Shown here in pieces: positions 1 to 9,504 of a stretch of 64,000 nucleotides of DNA. The translations under genes and the position numbers were made by a program. Position 1 is the first letter of the stretch. Each line of letters starts with the position of its first letter. This DNA comes from Aphis gossypii (Eukaryota > Arthropoda > Insecta > Hemiptera > Aphididae). The notes beneath the pieces were generated by a model that saw only the letters and a list, made by a program, of their open reading frames with translations, was not told the DNA's origin and ran no database searches. The DNA is taken from NCBI RefSeq assembly GCF_020184175.1, contig NW_026083194.1:37377-101376 (forward strand), given 5' to 3'.

Positions 1-657
1 TTCAGAAATTTGTAGAGCTCTTGCGGAGTCGAGTTGTTGTCGAATATCTGGTTGAACTTTGGTATATGTGTTAATAAAATTTTCACCGAATATTACACTA
101 TTTTTATGAAACTGTGTAGTGCTATGATGGGAAAAAGTTTCGATAGCTTTTTTCCAATTATTAAATGGTTTATTAACTAACATTCCTAATTTGATGATTC
201 CCTTTCCTCCGATATCCCTGGCAAATAAAACACAAAACGTACACATTGCTCCTTGATCACCTATTGTTGTGTAAGCAAGCCAAGAAAATCGTTTAAACCA
301 GTTAAACTGAAATTTTAAATTTCTTTTTCCAATTATGGGAAATTTATATGTTTCATCGGGTGTCCATTTATTTACTAATAATTTATACTTTAATTCATTA
401 CTTACAGTTTGATTTAAATATTGCCCAATATCATAAATATTTAAATTTAAGGTAGATGTTACACTGATGGACTCTGAATATGAACACGATGTATGTAATG
501 GGTCCTTATTTACATTTGAGTTAGATTTTTCACCGTTGAACTTTAAACATGAACTTGATGTATGTGGTTGTGGTGTGTCTTTGATTTCATTTTCCAATAA
601 ATTTAATTTAGGCTTTTTAATAAAAAAATTCATCATAGTGTTTTGTCTTTTCGCCAT
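1..657 (-). CDS. hAT-family transposase with TTF-type zinc finger (ZMYM1-like), N-terminal part
   Basis: An uninterrupted 219-codon frame runs from an ATG at 657 to the window edge, so the gene is partial. It opens MAKRQNTMMNFFIKKPKL, typical of the short basic start of TTF-finger hAT proteins. At about residues 117-150 a segment with WLAY, GAMCTFCVLF and an ARDIGGKG stretch matches the TTF-type zinc finger seen in 52-kDa-repressor/ZMYM1-like domesticated and mobile hAT transposases. The catalytic and dimerisation domains would lie beyond position 1. No frameshift or stop is visible, unlike most neighbouring genes, so this may be a young copy. Family assignment is by motif recognition only. 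Confidence 0.75.
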   Translation of the reverse strand, partial: MAKRQNTMMNFFIKKPKLNLLENEIKDTPQPHTSSSCLKFNGEKSNSNVNKDPLHTSCSYSESISVTSTLNLNIYDIGQYLNQTVSNELKYKLLVNKWTPDETYKFPIIGKRNLKFQFNWFKRFSWLAYTTIGDQGAMCTFCVLFARDIGGKGIIKLGMLVNKPFNNWKKAIETFSHHSTTQFHKNSVIFGENFINTYTKVQPDIRQQLDSARALQISE

Positions 658-1072
658 TTTAAACAAATTAGTTAAAAATTAAACACAAATTAGTAATTAA
701 AATTGTAATTTTAACACTTCGTAAATCGTAGGACGTAGACTAAATGTCAACTAAATGTTGAAAATGAATATTCCCGTGAAAAAAGTTTTAACTACCTACT
801 ATATTATGACATATACTATTAACTATTAAGATAAGATTACTAAAATACAAAGAAATAGTTCTTTATCGATTGTACATTTGGTGGTATTGCATTATTATCA
901 AGAAATCCAATTGATACACCCGAAGCGAATTTATTAGGTATTGTTATTTATAAGTTTATAATGTAGACTATATAGCTGTCATTCGTATATGCACGAGGCT
1001 ATACGGGAGTGCATGAAAAAAAATTTCGGGGGGGTTTGAACCCCCAAACCCCCCCCCCCAGTTACGGCCTTG
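1..1072 (-). mobile_element. hAT transposon, 5' half (runs off the window)
   Basis: Contains the N-terminal part of a hAT transposase on the minus strand (1-657) and its upstream terminal region. The right end carries runs of G and C at 1028-1060 followed by GTTACGGCCTTG; read on the minus strand this is a terminus beginning CAAGGCCGTAACTGGGG, which resembles hAT ends. Immediately beyond, at about 1073, an interrupted capsid reading frame starts, so the element appears to have inserted into that gene. The other end and the target-site duplication lie outside the window. Confidence 0.7.
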
Positions 1073-2046
1073 TAAAATAAAGGGAATAGAAATACAAAAA
1101 TTGAAATCACCCGGAGTGTCGTCTTGCCTGAAAGCATACTGTTCATATACACCAAGTGAATTGAATACGTTAGACAATTGTGCTTGGGACTGGGCTTTGG
1201 ACGGCGAAGATAATAAAAATTTATGAGCAACGATGTATTACCGGTTGTATACCTCTAAAACATTTATTCGGATTTTGCGAAGATTATAAAAAAATATTAC
1301 TAAATTGCAATCAACAACTGATTTTAAATCGCTCGTCTACCGATTTAGACGCATTACGTATGACGCAAACCATAACCCCCGAAAACGTTGAAAAAAATAA
1401 AAAAATTACGATTGAATTGATTAAAGTGATATGGAAGATGCCTATAATCAGAGTTAATGATAAAGAAAAATTAAAACTGTTGAAAGTGATAGATTTACGT
1501 GAAACGTTATCATGTGCGTTCAGAACCTGGGATCTATGTGAATATCCTGTACTACCTAGAAATACTTCACATTCATGGAAGATAAAGTCTAGCAGCTTGC
1601 TTGAAAAAATAGATTTATTTTGTTTGGATTACAATCAGATAGAAAAAAAAATATAGAAAACGACGCTGCGCGCTTTGACCACTGCCAACTAAAAAATCTT
1701 AAGGTACACTTAATTTGAAGTGTTCCATATGAAGGCTTTCGTGCTGATTTTAAAAATAATACCATCAGCTTACTGTATAAAGCCTATACAGACTTTCAAA
1801 AACCGTATTACGAGAGAGATTATTCTGAACCATTGTTATCAAAAAATGTTTTTCAAAACATATGTTCCAATCGTCGTTGTCGATTTATCGCATCAGAATG
1901 ATAACGTAAAAGTATCGACCATAGACCTACGAGTAGAATTTGAAACGGATACGGTTATTCTGAGAAAAACTGCAGCTTATTGTTTAATTTTACATGATCA
2001 GATTATAACTTATAACCCGTTTAGCGGTGATGTTAGAAAACTGTAA
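1073..2046 (+). pseudogene. Polinton major capsid protein, copy A (middle and C-terminal part)
   Basis: Encodes the middle and end of the double jelly-roll capsid protein that builds Polinton/adintovirus-like particles. Segments with SPGVSSCLKAYCSYT, GCIPLKHLFGFCEDYKK and, at the C-terminus, TAAYCLILHDQIITYNPFSG are visible in several frames. Compared with copy B, single bases are missing near 1229 and 1243. A further break separates 1656 from 1860, and the end is open to a stop at 2046. The N-terminal part is absent because the hAT element occupies the upstream side. An AATAAA lies at about 2151, and the gene converges on the unknown gene at 2253-3268. Over about 440 bp it is roughly 97% identical to copy B by eye. 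Confidence 0.75.
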
Positions 2047-2252
2047 TTTTTATACATAAATATGTATATTATTTCTATTTGTAATTATTTTTTATACCTT
2101 GTAAATATATTATTTTTACTTTGTAAATATTTTTATTACCTTATTATTAATAAATAAAAAGAAAACTTTTTTTTTAAAAATAACTGAGTTGTTTTTATTT
2201 TACACAAATACTATACAAATTTTATACAAAAATATTTTTACACAAAAGTACA

Positions 2253-3268
2253 TTAAACAGTGTGTCGTCTTTTGGGTAGTGAGTTGGTAGTATTGTATCG
2301 CGGTCCGTATGGTCCATCGTTTTCGTCTGTACAGCTTGTCTGTGATGGAGGGGAGATATCAGAAAGAATTTCCTAAAACATGAAATATTAAAATATTTGT
2401 TTTTTTATAAAGTAGGTTTTGTTATATTACCTCATTAAATATAGTGTAAAATGATGGTGGTGAAAAAGGTTTCTCGAATCCCTATAAAATATAATATTAT
2501 TAATATTGGTATGAGAAAAAAAAAAATATTTTTTTTCTTACCTCATCTTTTTCTAATTCGTCCAACCATCTTTGTGCGATATGTTTAGCTGCATGTAATT
2601 GAAGCTGACTTGTGAAATTGTAGTCATTTACATGTGTTGCAATGCAAATGTTGTTAATGCTTTTCACGCGAATTGTCATATCTTCAAGCGTTCTAGTTTC
2701 AACCTTGGTATTTGTTTTTAAGTATGATGCGATTTGATTAATTTGTTGTATTACGAGCGGTTTAACGATTTTGGTTTTTCTCTCGATTATCTCGAAAATT
2801 GACCACTCTAAATCTTGTAACTTTAATAAGTCGTTACGATTTAACAGTATGCGACATCCGTCTTGAATTTTAGACTCTATAATGAGCATTCTCTCCTTGG
2901 TACACCATACTAGATATTGTAATTGAATCGGAATCCAAAAATAAATTACGCTTATACTTTTGTGGTTGTTCAAGTATAAATGATAAAATGTTTCCCATAA
3001 GTCGGAAAATACGTTTGAGAAAATCGGCGGAAATATTTACAAAACGTGATGGTGTTATAATGTGAATCACGGTGTTGAATTCATCTGTCGGATCGAGTCC
3101 GATGTTTAAAAACTTGCGAGATGAAAAATCAAGGAAAAAATTACTGCAATCGATTAGGTTAGCTGGTGGTGACGGAGGCACATATGTAAAAACATTCTTC
3201 TTGTAAACAGCACGCATGTTTTCAATCGAACCAGCTATATTCAAAAATTTAATCACAAAACAACGCAC
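2253..3268 (-). pseudogene. Polinton-associated gene of unknown function, spliced, one frameshift
   Basis: A gene found beside the capsid gene in arthropod Polinton-like elements; its function is not known to me. Exon 1 runs from 3268 (or an internal Met at about 3214) to 2542 and is broken by an indel near 2890, where the frame switches in the middle of an otherwise colinear protein. Exon 1 ends in a phase-0 GTAAG donor. A 60-nt intron (2541-2482), a 17-codon exon (2481-2431), a 58-nt intron (2430-2373) and a last exon (2372-2253, stop TAA) follow, all in phase 0 with GT-AG borders. The last exons are Pro/Ser/Asn rich. Exon 1 contains NFFLDF, KFLNIGLDPTDEF and, after the break, MLIIESKIQDGCRILLNR. 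The gene is convergent with capsid copy A. Confidence 0.65.
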
Positions 3269-3469
3269 TTAATCGAACGAAGAGTGGAGATAGACTGATT
3301 TCATTTCAGATTTTGAAACCCTCACATATATATTTTATGGTAGGAATTTCTTCTACAGGTTTAAAGTATGCATGTCAGAACATGTTAAATTATTGAATAA
3401 TACTATTGTTTGTAATGCAGACAAGACTCTACATGCTTGTTATACTATAATTTTTCAAATGGTAATATG

Positions 3470-3590
3470 CCGGTAATATGTGATAACAACAGGGATAGAT
3501 AGCGTTATCTGTTGAATATAGTACGGTAATATAGTACGGTAATATGTGAACGGTAATATAGTACGGTAATATAGTATGTGTACAATAATA
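3470..3590 (+). repeat. Short tandem repeat, GGTAATATAGTAC-like units
   Basis: Repeated units resembling CGGTAATATAGTA occur about six times, some truncated, directly left of the GC-rich block. I see no coding potential. Confidence 0.6.
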
Positions 3591-3600
3591 TGATAACCAT

Positions 3601-3765
3601 GTTAGCGGCGGTGGCGGCGGCGGGGGCGGGGACGACGCGGCGGTGGTGGAGGCGGGGCGGGGACGACGGTGGCGACGAGGACGGGTGCGGCTCAGCTACG
3701 GCGGCGGCTGGTTAGACGGCTCAGCAAGGCTCAGCGGCTCAGAAGCTCAGGTTCCAGAACTCTCA
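3601..3765 (+). repeat. GC-rich low-complexity block (GGC/GGCGG repeats)
   Basis: About 165 bp of GGCGGTGGCGGCGG-like sequence passing into GCTCAG-containing repeats, in strong contrast to the AT-rich surroundings. It sits at the centre of the inverted Polinton duplication and next to the Gypsy fragment. No gene or known terminus is recognised. Confidence 0.75.
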
Positions 3766-3768
3766 TTT

Positions 3769-4476
3769 TACACCTACTTTCTTCGTATCCAAAGATAGAA
3801 TAGTCACGCACCCAGCCGTTTGGGAAATAATACAAACAATTGATTTAGGCAAAATAAAATTCGATAATAATAACCGGTTTTGCCAAATTAACAACGGAAC
3901 AAACATAATCGTATTTTATAACATTAAAGAAACAGACGCAACACCGCTTGAGGCAGAACAAGTTTTATTATTTATCATTAAATCATACTGTCTACGTAAT
4001 AAAATCGAAGCATTTTCGACCATGAAAGTAGAAGGACCTACCTCACTAACAAACTACGTAAGAATACGAACGATGTTTCGATATATTTTCAAACATAGTA
4101 ATATTACAATTAAAATTTATAAAGAGCAAAACTTTACGACAGAGGAGCGTCAACAAATAATTTAAGAGCACCATAACTCACCTGTGGGGGGACATTCAGG
4201 CGTATGACATACAGTAAAACGAATCAAACTTAACTATCATTGGCGTAATTTAAAACGCGATGTTAAACAATATATTAAAAAATGCGAAACATGCCAGAAG
4301 AATAAATCACATAAAAAAACTAAACAACCTATGATAATAACAACCACAGTAACAAAACCTTTTGAACGTATCTGTCTAGATATAGTAGGGCCACTACCTA
4401 AAACTTCAATGGGGAACATGTAAATATTAACAATACAAGACGAGCTATCGCGTTTCGCATCCGCAATCGCGCAAAC
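3769..4476 (+). pseudogene. Gypsy pol fragment (RNase H-integrase linker and integrase N-terminus), third element
   Basis: One frame reads through from about 3769 to 4476 with three nonsense codons (4162, 4204 and 4421 areas) and no obvious frameshift. It contains the linker between RNase H and integrase, then the integrase zinc-binding segment (NYHWRNLKRDVKQYIKKC, TCQKNKS) and the start of the catalytic core (ERICLDIVGPLPK with the first catalytic Asp). It is homologous to the same part of Gypsy elements 1 and 2. It ends abruptly inside the core at 4476, where Polinton sequence starts. Decay by substitution rather than indel suggests it is the oldest of the three. Confidence 0.8.
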
Positions 4477-4654
4477 ATGCGTGCTGTTTACAAGAAGAAT
4501 GTTTTTACATATGTGCCTCCGTCACCACCAGCTAACCTAATCGATTGCAGTAATTTTTTCCTTGATTTTTCATCTCGCAAGTTTTTAAACATCGGACTCG
4601 ATCCGACAGATGAATTCAACACCGTGATTCACATTATAACACCATCACGTTTTA
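4473..4654 (+). repeat. Inverted copy of the 5' end of the unknown Polinton gene
   Basis: About 180 bp that look identical to the reverse complement of 3035-3217, encoding MRAVYKKNVFTYVPPSPP and the following residues up to IITPSRF. It then diverges into unrelated sequence and stops at 4680. It forms the facing arm of the inverted duplication and is too short to be functional. Confidence 0.8.
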
Positions 4655-4686
4655 TAAAACTTTCAAGTTACATAATTTAAATTCAA

Positions 4687-4777
4687 CAATGGCCAATGCC
4701 CAATGGTAATAGCAGAGATGACATAGCCGACTTTCTTACTGCTTGGGAACTTTCTCAATATATTGATACGTTCCAAG
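4687..4777 (+). other. Possible orphan exon with SAM-domain-like start
   Basis: An open segment encodes DDIADFLTAWELSQYIDTFQ and ends at a consensus donor (G|GTAAGT at 4778). FLxxWxLxxYIxxF is how many SAM domains begin. No acceptor, upstream or downstream exon was identified. It may be a captured host exon within the rearranged region. Confidence 0.3.
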
Positions 4778-4904
4778 GTAAGTTTAATAAAATAATTAAT
4801 TAATTGAAAAAATGTGTGGTCTGTATGGATAATACGTGAGATAGTTCTAAGCCGTAGACAATATTTATCTTAACGTAGGTAGTTAGGTCTATTATAACCT
4901 TGTG

Positions 4905-5335
4905 TAGCACCCACGTGTTATGTTTCCATCTTCAACGTACAAAATAGCAAATTTCCATACAGCAGAATCCATTTTATGTAGTTATATTTAGTATTACATT
5001 AAATTTACTTATGGTAAAACTTAAAGGTAAGAACATTATCTAGAGCTTCTCATAGGATTTTATTACTATTATAATTTTAAAGCGAGTTAACATCATTTTA
5101 AAATTGTAGTATTTTACATAGCAATACCCTACTCTAAAATGAAAATTTCAATAAAATCCCAAGAGATGATTTAGATAATGTTTTCACATTTAAAATTAAT
5201 AATAAGTAAATTTATTCTAATATTTAATCTAACATAACATGGATTCGGCTGAACGCAAATTTTTCTTATTGTACATTAGCTTACTATAGACTGTTGTCTT
5301 AACAACATAACATATTTGAGTGTGAGGTCCTCTTT
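4905..5335. repeat. Degenerate foldback / inverted-repeat element
   Basis: Left arm (about 4905-5065) and right arm (about 5140-5335) are imperfect inverted copies; for example GCAGAATCCATTTTATG on the left pairs with CATAACATGGATTCGGC on the right, and AACATTATCTAGAGC pairs with GATTTAGATAATGTT. There is no coding capacity. It lies between the unknown-gene fragment and capsid copy B. The sequence from 5336 to 5539 shows nothing recognisable. Confidence 0.55.
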
Positions 5336-5539
5336 AAATATTAAAATAATAATCAATTACAATAGGTACTATGCAAATGACAATATTTTATATATACAAT
5401 ATCTTTATCGCCTATTTACATTAGGATACTGAAATTAATATAATGATAAAATTTTTATGTCTCATATCTTATAATCTAATATTTCTCTTTTGTTAAGAAA
5501 AACTAAGTTTATTACAATTTTAAGATTTTTTGTTTTGAA

Positions 5540-6224
5540 TAGCTAATGACAGTTTCAATTTTTCTTAACATTAACTCTGATTATAGGCATCTTCCATATC
5601 ACTTTAATCAATTCAATCGTAATTTTTTATTTTTTTCAACGTTTTCGGGGGTTCCTGTTTGCGTTATACGTAATGCGTCTAAATCAGTAGACGAGTGATT
5701 TAAAATCAGTTGTTGATTGCAATTTAGTAATATTTTTTTTATAATCTTCGCAAAATCCAAATAAATGTTTTAGAGGTATACAACCGGTAAATACATCTTT
5801 GCTCATAAAATTTTTATTATCTTCGCCGTCCAAGCCCGAGTCCCAAGCACAATTGTCTAACGTATTCAAGTCACTTGGTGTATATGAACAGTATGCTTTC
5901 AGGCAAGACGACACTCCGGGTGATTTCAATTTTTGTATTTCTATTCCCTTTATTTCATATCGCATTTCGGAGAATAAAAATGCCAAACCATTATTCGAAA
6001 AACGTACGTCTCCTTCAGAATCTAAAGGTTTTCTTAGCTTTCCTTCAATGTAAATATAACTTTCACACGGTAGAGTGTAAGATTCCATATTTTGAATATT
6101 TATTCTAATTTCATCATTGTATGAAAAAGACGTGTTTGAATCGGTGGAACGAATGATATTGCATTTGCGTTATTTTACAATCGTCGACATAATCGGCCGC
6201 TACATCTAAATATGTGTCATCCAT
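5540..6224 (-). pseudogene. Polinton major capsid protein, copy B (N-terminal part)
   Basis: The start of the double jelly-roll capsid protein. ATG at 6224 gives MDDTYLDVAADYVDDCKI; a frameshift lies near 6160, after which one frame runs through NMESYTLPCESYIYIEGK, RFSNNGLAFLFSEMRYEIKG and the segment shared with copy A. Another break near 5690 precedes a homologous tail to about 5540, where homology ends. It therefore lacks the C-terminal two thirds. It is first in line after the minor capsid gene on the same strand, in a co-directional structural block. Confidence 0.75.
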
Positions 6225-6385
6225 TATTGTAGTGAACGAAGAAAATCTAAGTTATTTTTCGTGAGCTTGAAATCGTTGTTTTTCGGTTAGATATAGGTGT
6301 TGACTTCTTAACTGCAGTCACTTAATGACGGGTTTTTTTATTGCAGTAGTATTATATTAAACTTGAGCGCCATCTTATCCGTGTG

Positions 6386-7078
6386 TTATTGTAATCGAAT
6401 CGTAATTGGTTCACCAAGTAAATTTATCAATCGATCTTTATGATCTTTTAGTATGATTTCAACTTTACTTATAGAAGTAGTATTAAGACCATAAAAAACT
6501 AAATGTCTAGGCACTTCAACAATTTTATAGCCCACAGCAACAGTCGGATAAAATTCATGTATAATCTGGCTCGGCGATCCGTCACAAAATGAGTCGGTTA
6601 TTAAGTTGGACTCTATTTTTATACAGTTCATTTTCATTATGTTGATTGTATTTTCAGATTCGTGTGTAGTACCAGTAGTATATACAACATTTCTAAATCC
6701 TATTAATGTTGATATACTGTTTTCGATTGAAAAGTCAATCTCATGGCTACAGGATATCATACACTTTAACGTGTTACTATCTAATTTTAATTCGAAAAAA
6801 GTTATATAGTAGGGCTTCAACTTGTTTATAACAAACTCTAAATCTTCCAACTCATACGTTCCAGTAGGTATGATTACGTTTTCAACTTGTCCAATCATAT
6901 TCCGAAAACCTATTGTATTGCAACCAGGTTCTATGTTTGGAATTGAATTATTTGTTAGCAAGCTCAAAAGACATATTTGTGCTGTATTTTCTACCTCTAT
7001 GGGCGGAAAAAAATCGCATGACAGTTCACTCAAGTTTCCGTTTAACGTTATCGTGTACATGATAAAAATTGTATACAC
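6386..7078 (-). CDS. Putative Polinton minor capsid (penton-like) protein
   Basis: An intact 230-codon frame (an internal Met at about 7060 is an equally good start). It shows FFPPIEVEN near the N-terminus, NNSIPNIEPG, and IPTGTYELEDLEFVINKLKP in the middle, a pattern seen in the minor capsid/penton gene next to the protease in insect Polinton-like elements. Role is inferred from that resemblance and from its position between capsid and protease genes. The start overlaps the protease end by about 30 bp, the compact spacing of a viral block. One of the few genes here without a visible break. Confidence 0.6.
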   Translation of the reverse strand: MYTIFIMYTITLNGNLSELSCDFFPPIEVENTAQICLLSLLTNNSIPNIEPGCNTIGFRNMIGQVENVIIPTGTYELEDLEFVINKLKPYYITFFELKLDSNTLKCMISCSHEIDFSIENSISTLIGFRNVVYTTGTTHESENTINIMKMNCIKIESNLITDSFCDGSPSQIIHEFYPTVAVGYKIVEVPRHLVFYGLNTTSISKVEIILKDHKDRLINLLGEPITIRLQ

Positions 7079-7353
7079 AAGTGTCCACAGTTTGATGTAT
7101 TAAATCTCTGCACTGTGTTATAATTGTAATTAATATCGCATCCTTGAAAATATTTTTGTACTTCTAATGCTGATGCTAAATTTCCAAAGCTGTCGTAATA
7201 TTTTACTTTTTTTCCGATTTTTTTATATGCTACCCAATGCGTACCTGTACCGTTTTCAGTGTCCAAGTTAACAATTGCCGATTCAAATCGTTTAGGACAA
7301 ACGGGCAACTTATCTCTAGTAAACACGCCGATGAAATGTGGTATTTTCAACAA
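7048..7353 (-). CDS. Adenain-like cysteine protease (virion maturation), N-terminus uncertain
   Basis: Encodes the C48/adenain-type protease that processes capsid proteins in adenoviruses and Polintons. Visible catalytic elements: His in GTHWVAYKK, the acidic residue in VKYYDSFGN and the nucleophilic Cys in NCGHLCIQFL. The preceding IVNLD segment is also typical. From the ATG at 7353 the product is 101 residues, shorter than usual; the frame is open for about 24 further codons upstream to a TAA near 7426, so the true start may be upstream and damaged. It overlaps the minor capsid gene. Confidence 0.8.
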   Translation of the reverse strand: MLKIPHFIGVFTRDKLPVCPKRFESAIVNLDTENGTGTHWVAYKKIGKKVKYYDSFGNLASALEVQKYFQGCDINYNYNTVQRFNTSNCGHLCIQFLSCTR

Positions 7354-7456
7354 ACGTGCGATTTTTATAAGTAATCGTACAACGCTCTCTTGGGTAACGT
7401 AGATATTAGTTTTTTTTCGTCTTTACTCTCCCACCACCATTTTTATATGGTGTGAT

Positions 7457-7720
7457 TTATAGACCATCGCCTATTTTGTACGAGTTGCCTTTATATGGCG
7501 TCAGGTATAAACCATTTCCCAAATGTGATGGAACGTTCCTCTTAAATTCATTAGCCACCTTAACAACGTTGGCAACTTCACCAGTCAGAGCGCCTAGAGC
7601 TGATAAGCCGGCGAAAATCGGAATAAGTGGTAATGCACCGCCTTTTTTCGGAATGTTTACTATTCTTGGAAATTTTGTCTTTGTAGATTTACATACTACA
7701 CACTTTTTTGTTAATTTCAT
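7457..7720 (-). CDS. pX/protein VI-like small hydrophobic core peptide
   Basis: 87 residues: basic N-terminus with a CVVCKS pair, then KKGGALPLIPIFAGLSALGA, a hydrophobic/amphipathic stretch after a GG that resembles an adenain cleavage site, and a short polar tail. Small proteins of this kind sit next to the protease in adintovirus-like Polintons and are compared with adenovirus pX or VI. Intact; function inferred from position and composition. Confidence 0.55.
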   Translation of the reverse strand: MKLTKKCVVCKSTKTKFPRIVNIPKKGGALPLIPIFAGLSALGALTGEVANVVKVANEFKRNVPSHLGNGLYLTPYKGNSYKIGDGL

Positions 7721-7747
7721 TAAACTTTTTTCACCAACATTTTTCTT

Positions 7748-8232
7748 TTAAACGTTTTTAGTTGCTTTAACCGCTGCTTTAAACCCACAATCACAACCAC
7801 CACCAACTTTACGTTTTGCCTTCATGACGGTAGTCACACCCCAAGCTACAGCTTTTTCTTTTAAACCAGAATCTTTCGATTTGAACCTTTCCCAGGCTCG
7901 CTGTTCTAATATATGATCAGCTTCGTTACGATCGGCGATAGAGTTACTACGTTCGTATGCGATATCGTGGTCTCTACACGCAGCGTCTAACGGGTTTATA
8001 CCTTTTTCACCACGAACTAAACGTTTTTTTCAATTTTGTACCAGGTCCACAGTATTGATAACCTACAAAAAAAATATTATTATTATATTATTATTATTAT
8101 TATGATAATATCGGATTAATAAATTACCAGGCACGTGAAGTACGACCGGTAATTGTTTATAAGCGTGTTAATAAGCCCGCCACCTTTATTCTTGTTGCTT
8201 CTTCGAGCGAGTGACATTGGTACTGATGACAT
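7748..8232 (-). pseudogene. Polinton phospholipase A2, spliced, two frameshifts
   Basis: A parvovirus-VP1-type secreted PLA2 domain, presumed to act on membranes during entry. ATG at 8232 gives MSSVPMSLARRSNKNKGGGL; an indel lies near 8150. Exon 1 ends at 8128 (G|GTAATT) and a 64-nt intron (8127-8064, TTTGTAG acceptor) leads to exon 2, where the calcium-loop motif YCGPGT and the catalytic CRDHDIAYE are present. Between them a second indel lies in a T run at 8024-8030. The basic tail ends at a stop at 7748. It starts only 30 bp from the divergent ATPase gene, so the two probably share a promoter region. Confidence 0.75.
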
Positions 8233-8262
8233 TCTCATCACAACATAGATATTTATATCAAA

Positions 8263-8846
8263 ATGAAATTCATTAAACAAGAAACCGAGCTTACAGTTGA
8301 GAACGTAGATCCACCTACTTCGTTTCAAAACTATAGACACGGTCCGCTTCTACCTAATACGATACGTGCGCTTATTGTGGGTCCGTCCGGCTGTGGAAAA
8401 ACGAATTTAATGTTTGCATTATTAACTAATATAAATGGAATAAGATTTCACAACGTTTACATATATTCGAAAACTCTGGATCAACCGAAGTATAAAAATG
8501 TTGAGTAATATCTTATCAGATATCGAAGGAGTACAATTATTTACGTTCTACGAAAACGAACAAGTTATGAACCTGAAAAAGCCCTACCAAACTCTGTGTA
8601 TATTCTAGACGATATTTTGACAAGAGGCAAGGAGTGTGTAGATCAATCTTTGCAAGGGGAAGGCATAACCTTATAGATATGTGCTATCTAGCTCAGAGTT
8701 ATTCAAGAGTACCAAAACAACTTTTGCGTGATAACGCTAACCTTATCGTTTTATTTAAACAGGATGAAACTAATTTAAAACATGTTTACATGGAGCATTG
8801 CTCTGGTGATATGTCGTATACAGAATTTAAAGATTTCTGTACATAG
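8263..8846 (+). pseudogene. Polinton FtsK/A32-like packaging ATPase, frameshifted
   Basis: The motor that pumps DNA into capsids. Walker A is GPSGCGKTN (codons about 45-53 from the ATG at 8263); a Walker B-like VYILDDI follows after two frame changes (near 8505 and 8570). The C-terminal part LAQSYSRVPKQLLRDNANL is read in another frame after a break near 8632, ending at 8846. The C-terminus may be trimmed, because Gypsy element 1 begins within a few bases of the stop. Divergent from PLA2. Confidence 0.75.
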
Positions 8847-8852
8847 TTTCTC

Positions 8853-9504
8853 AGTTAACCGATAAAGCAAGTGACGCAGTTAGATATCGGGAAATAACGT
8901 CATGGGAGGAACTAAAGGCACATCTAACTACTATTTTTTTGGTAAAACCCATTCCGTACAATTTTTACAAAAACAATTTAACCAAATTAAGCAATATGAA
9001 AAAGAATCGATACAACAATACGCAGATAGAGTAGAAAAAATTTCCCACGAATTAACCACTGCGCTAACTTTAAATAAGACCACGGCGGAAGCCAAAGTCA
9101 TTTCAGAAATAATCCAAGCTCAAACTTTAGCTATATTTATTGCGGGTATTTCCGAAGAACCTTTTATAATCGAAGAATTAAACACTAGTAATTTGAAATG
9201 GGAACCATATCAAGAACAAGTATTAACTATTACCAATAACCAGGGGACTAGTGGGCGAGAACGCATTCGTACACTTACGGAACTTATTAATACCGACCAT
9301 TTAAACGTAGAGGAACGTGAACAATTAGTAAATTTATGCATAGAATATTCTGACATATTTTTCTTAGAAGGAGACCAATTAACCGCTACCGATGTAGTAA
9401 CTCATTCGATTAAAACACCTCGCTGTGTTAAACCAATTAATATTCGACCTTACCGGTTACCCGGGCATACCAACAAGAAATCGAAAAACAAATTACCGAA
9501 ATGA
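8853..9504 (+). pseudogene. Gag fragment fused in frame to start of pol (element 1)
   Basis: A single frame from about 8853 begins inside gag (AVRYREITSWEELKAHL, KTHSVQFLQKQ) and at about residue 96 switches to the segment that in element 2 lies after the protease (ISEEPFIIEELNT). The gag C-terminus, zinc knuckles and aspartic protease are therefore deleted without loss of frame. It continues to the pre-RT segment NIRPYRLPG, after which the frame breaks at about 9470-9500. Confidence 0.8.

Larger units (their letters stand above)
1073..8849. mobile_element. Polinton/Maverick (adintovirus-like) remnant, rearranged
   Basis: A cluster of genes typical of Polinton virus-like elements: major capsid protein, putative minor capsid, adenain-type protease, hydrophobic core peptide, phospholipase A2 and FtsK/A32-like packaging ATPase. 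From 6224 to 8232 the structural genes run on the minus strand and the ATPase diverges from them at 8263. The left part (1073-6224) is an inverted duplication of the capsid locus with Gypsy and GC-rich sequence in its centre. I see no protein-primed DNA polymerase B and no Polinton integrase in the window, so this is a fragment. hAT bounds it on the left and Gypsy element 1 on the right. Confidence 0.8.

Noticed and set aside
6606..7103. Plus-strand frames opposite the minor capsid gene
   Set aside because: Antisense shadows of an intact gene with clear family motifs.
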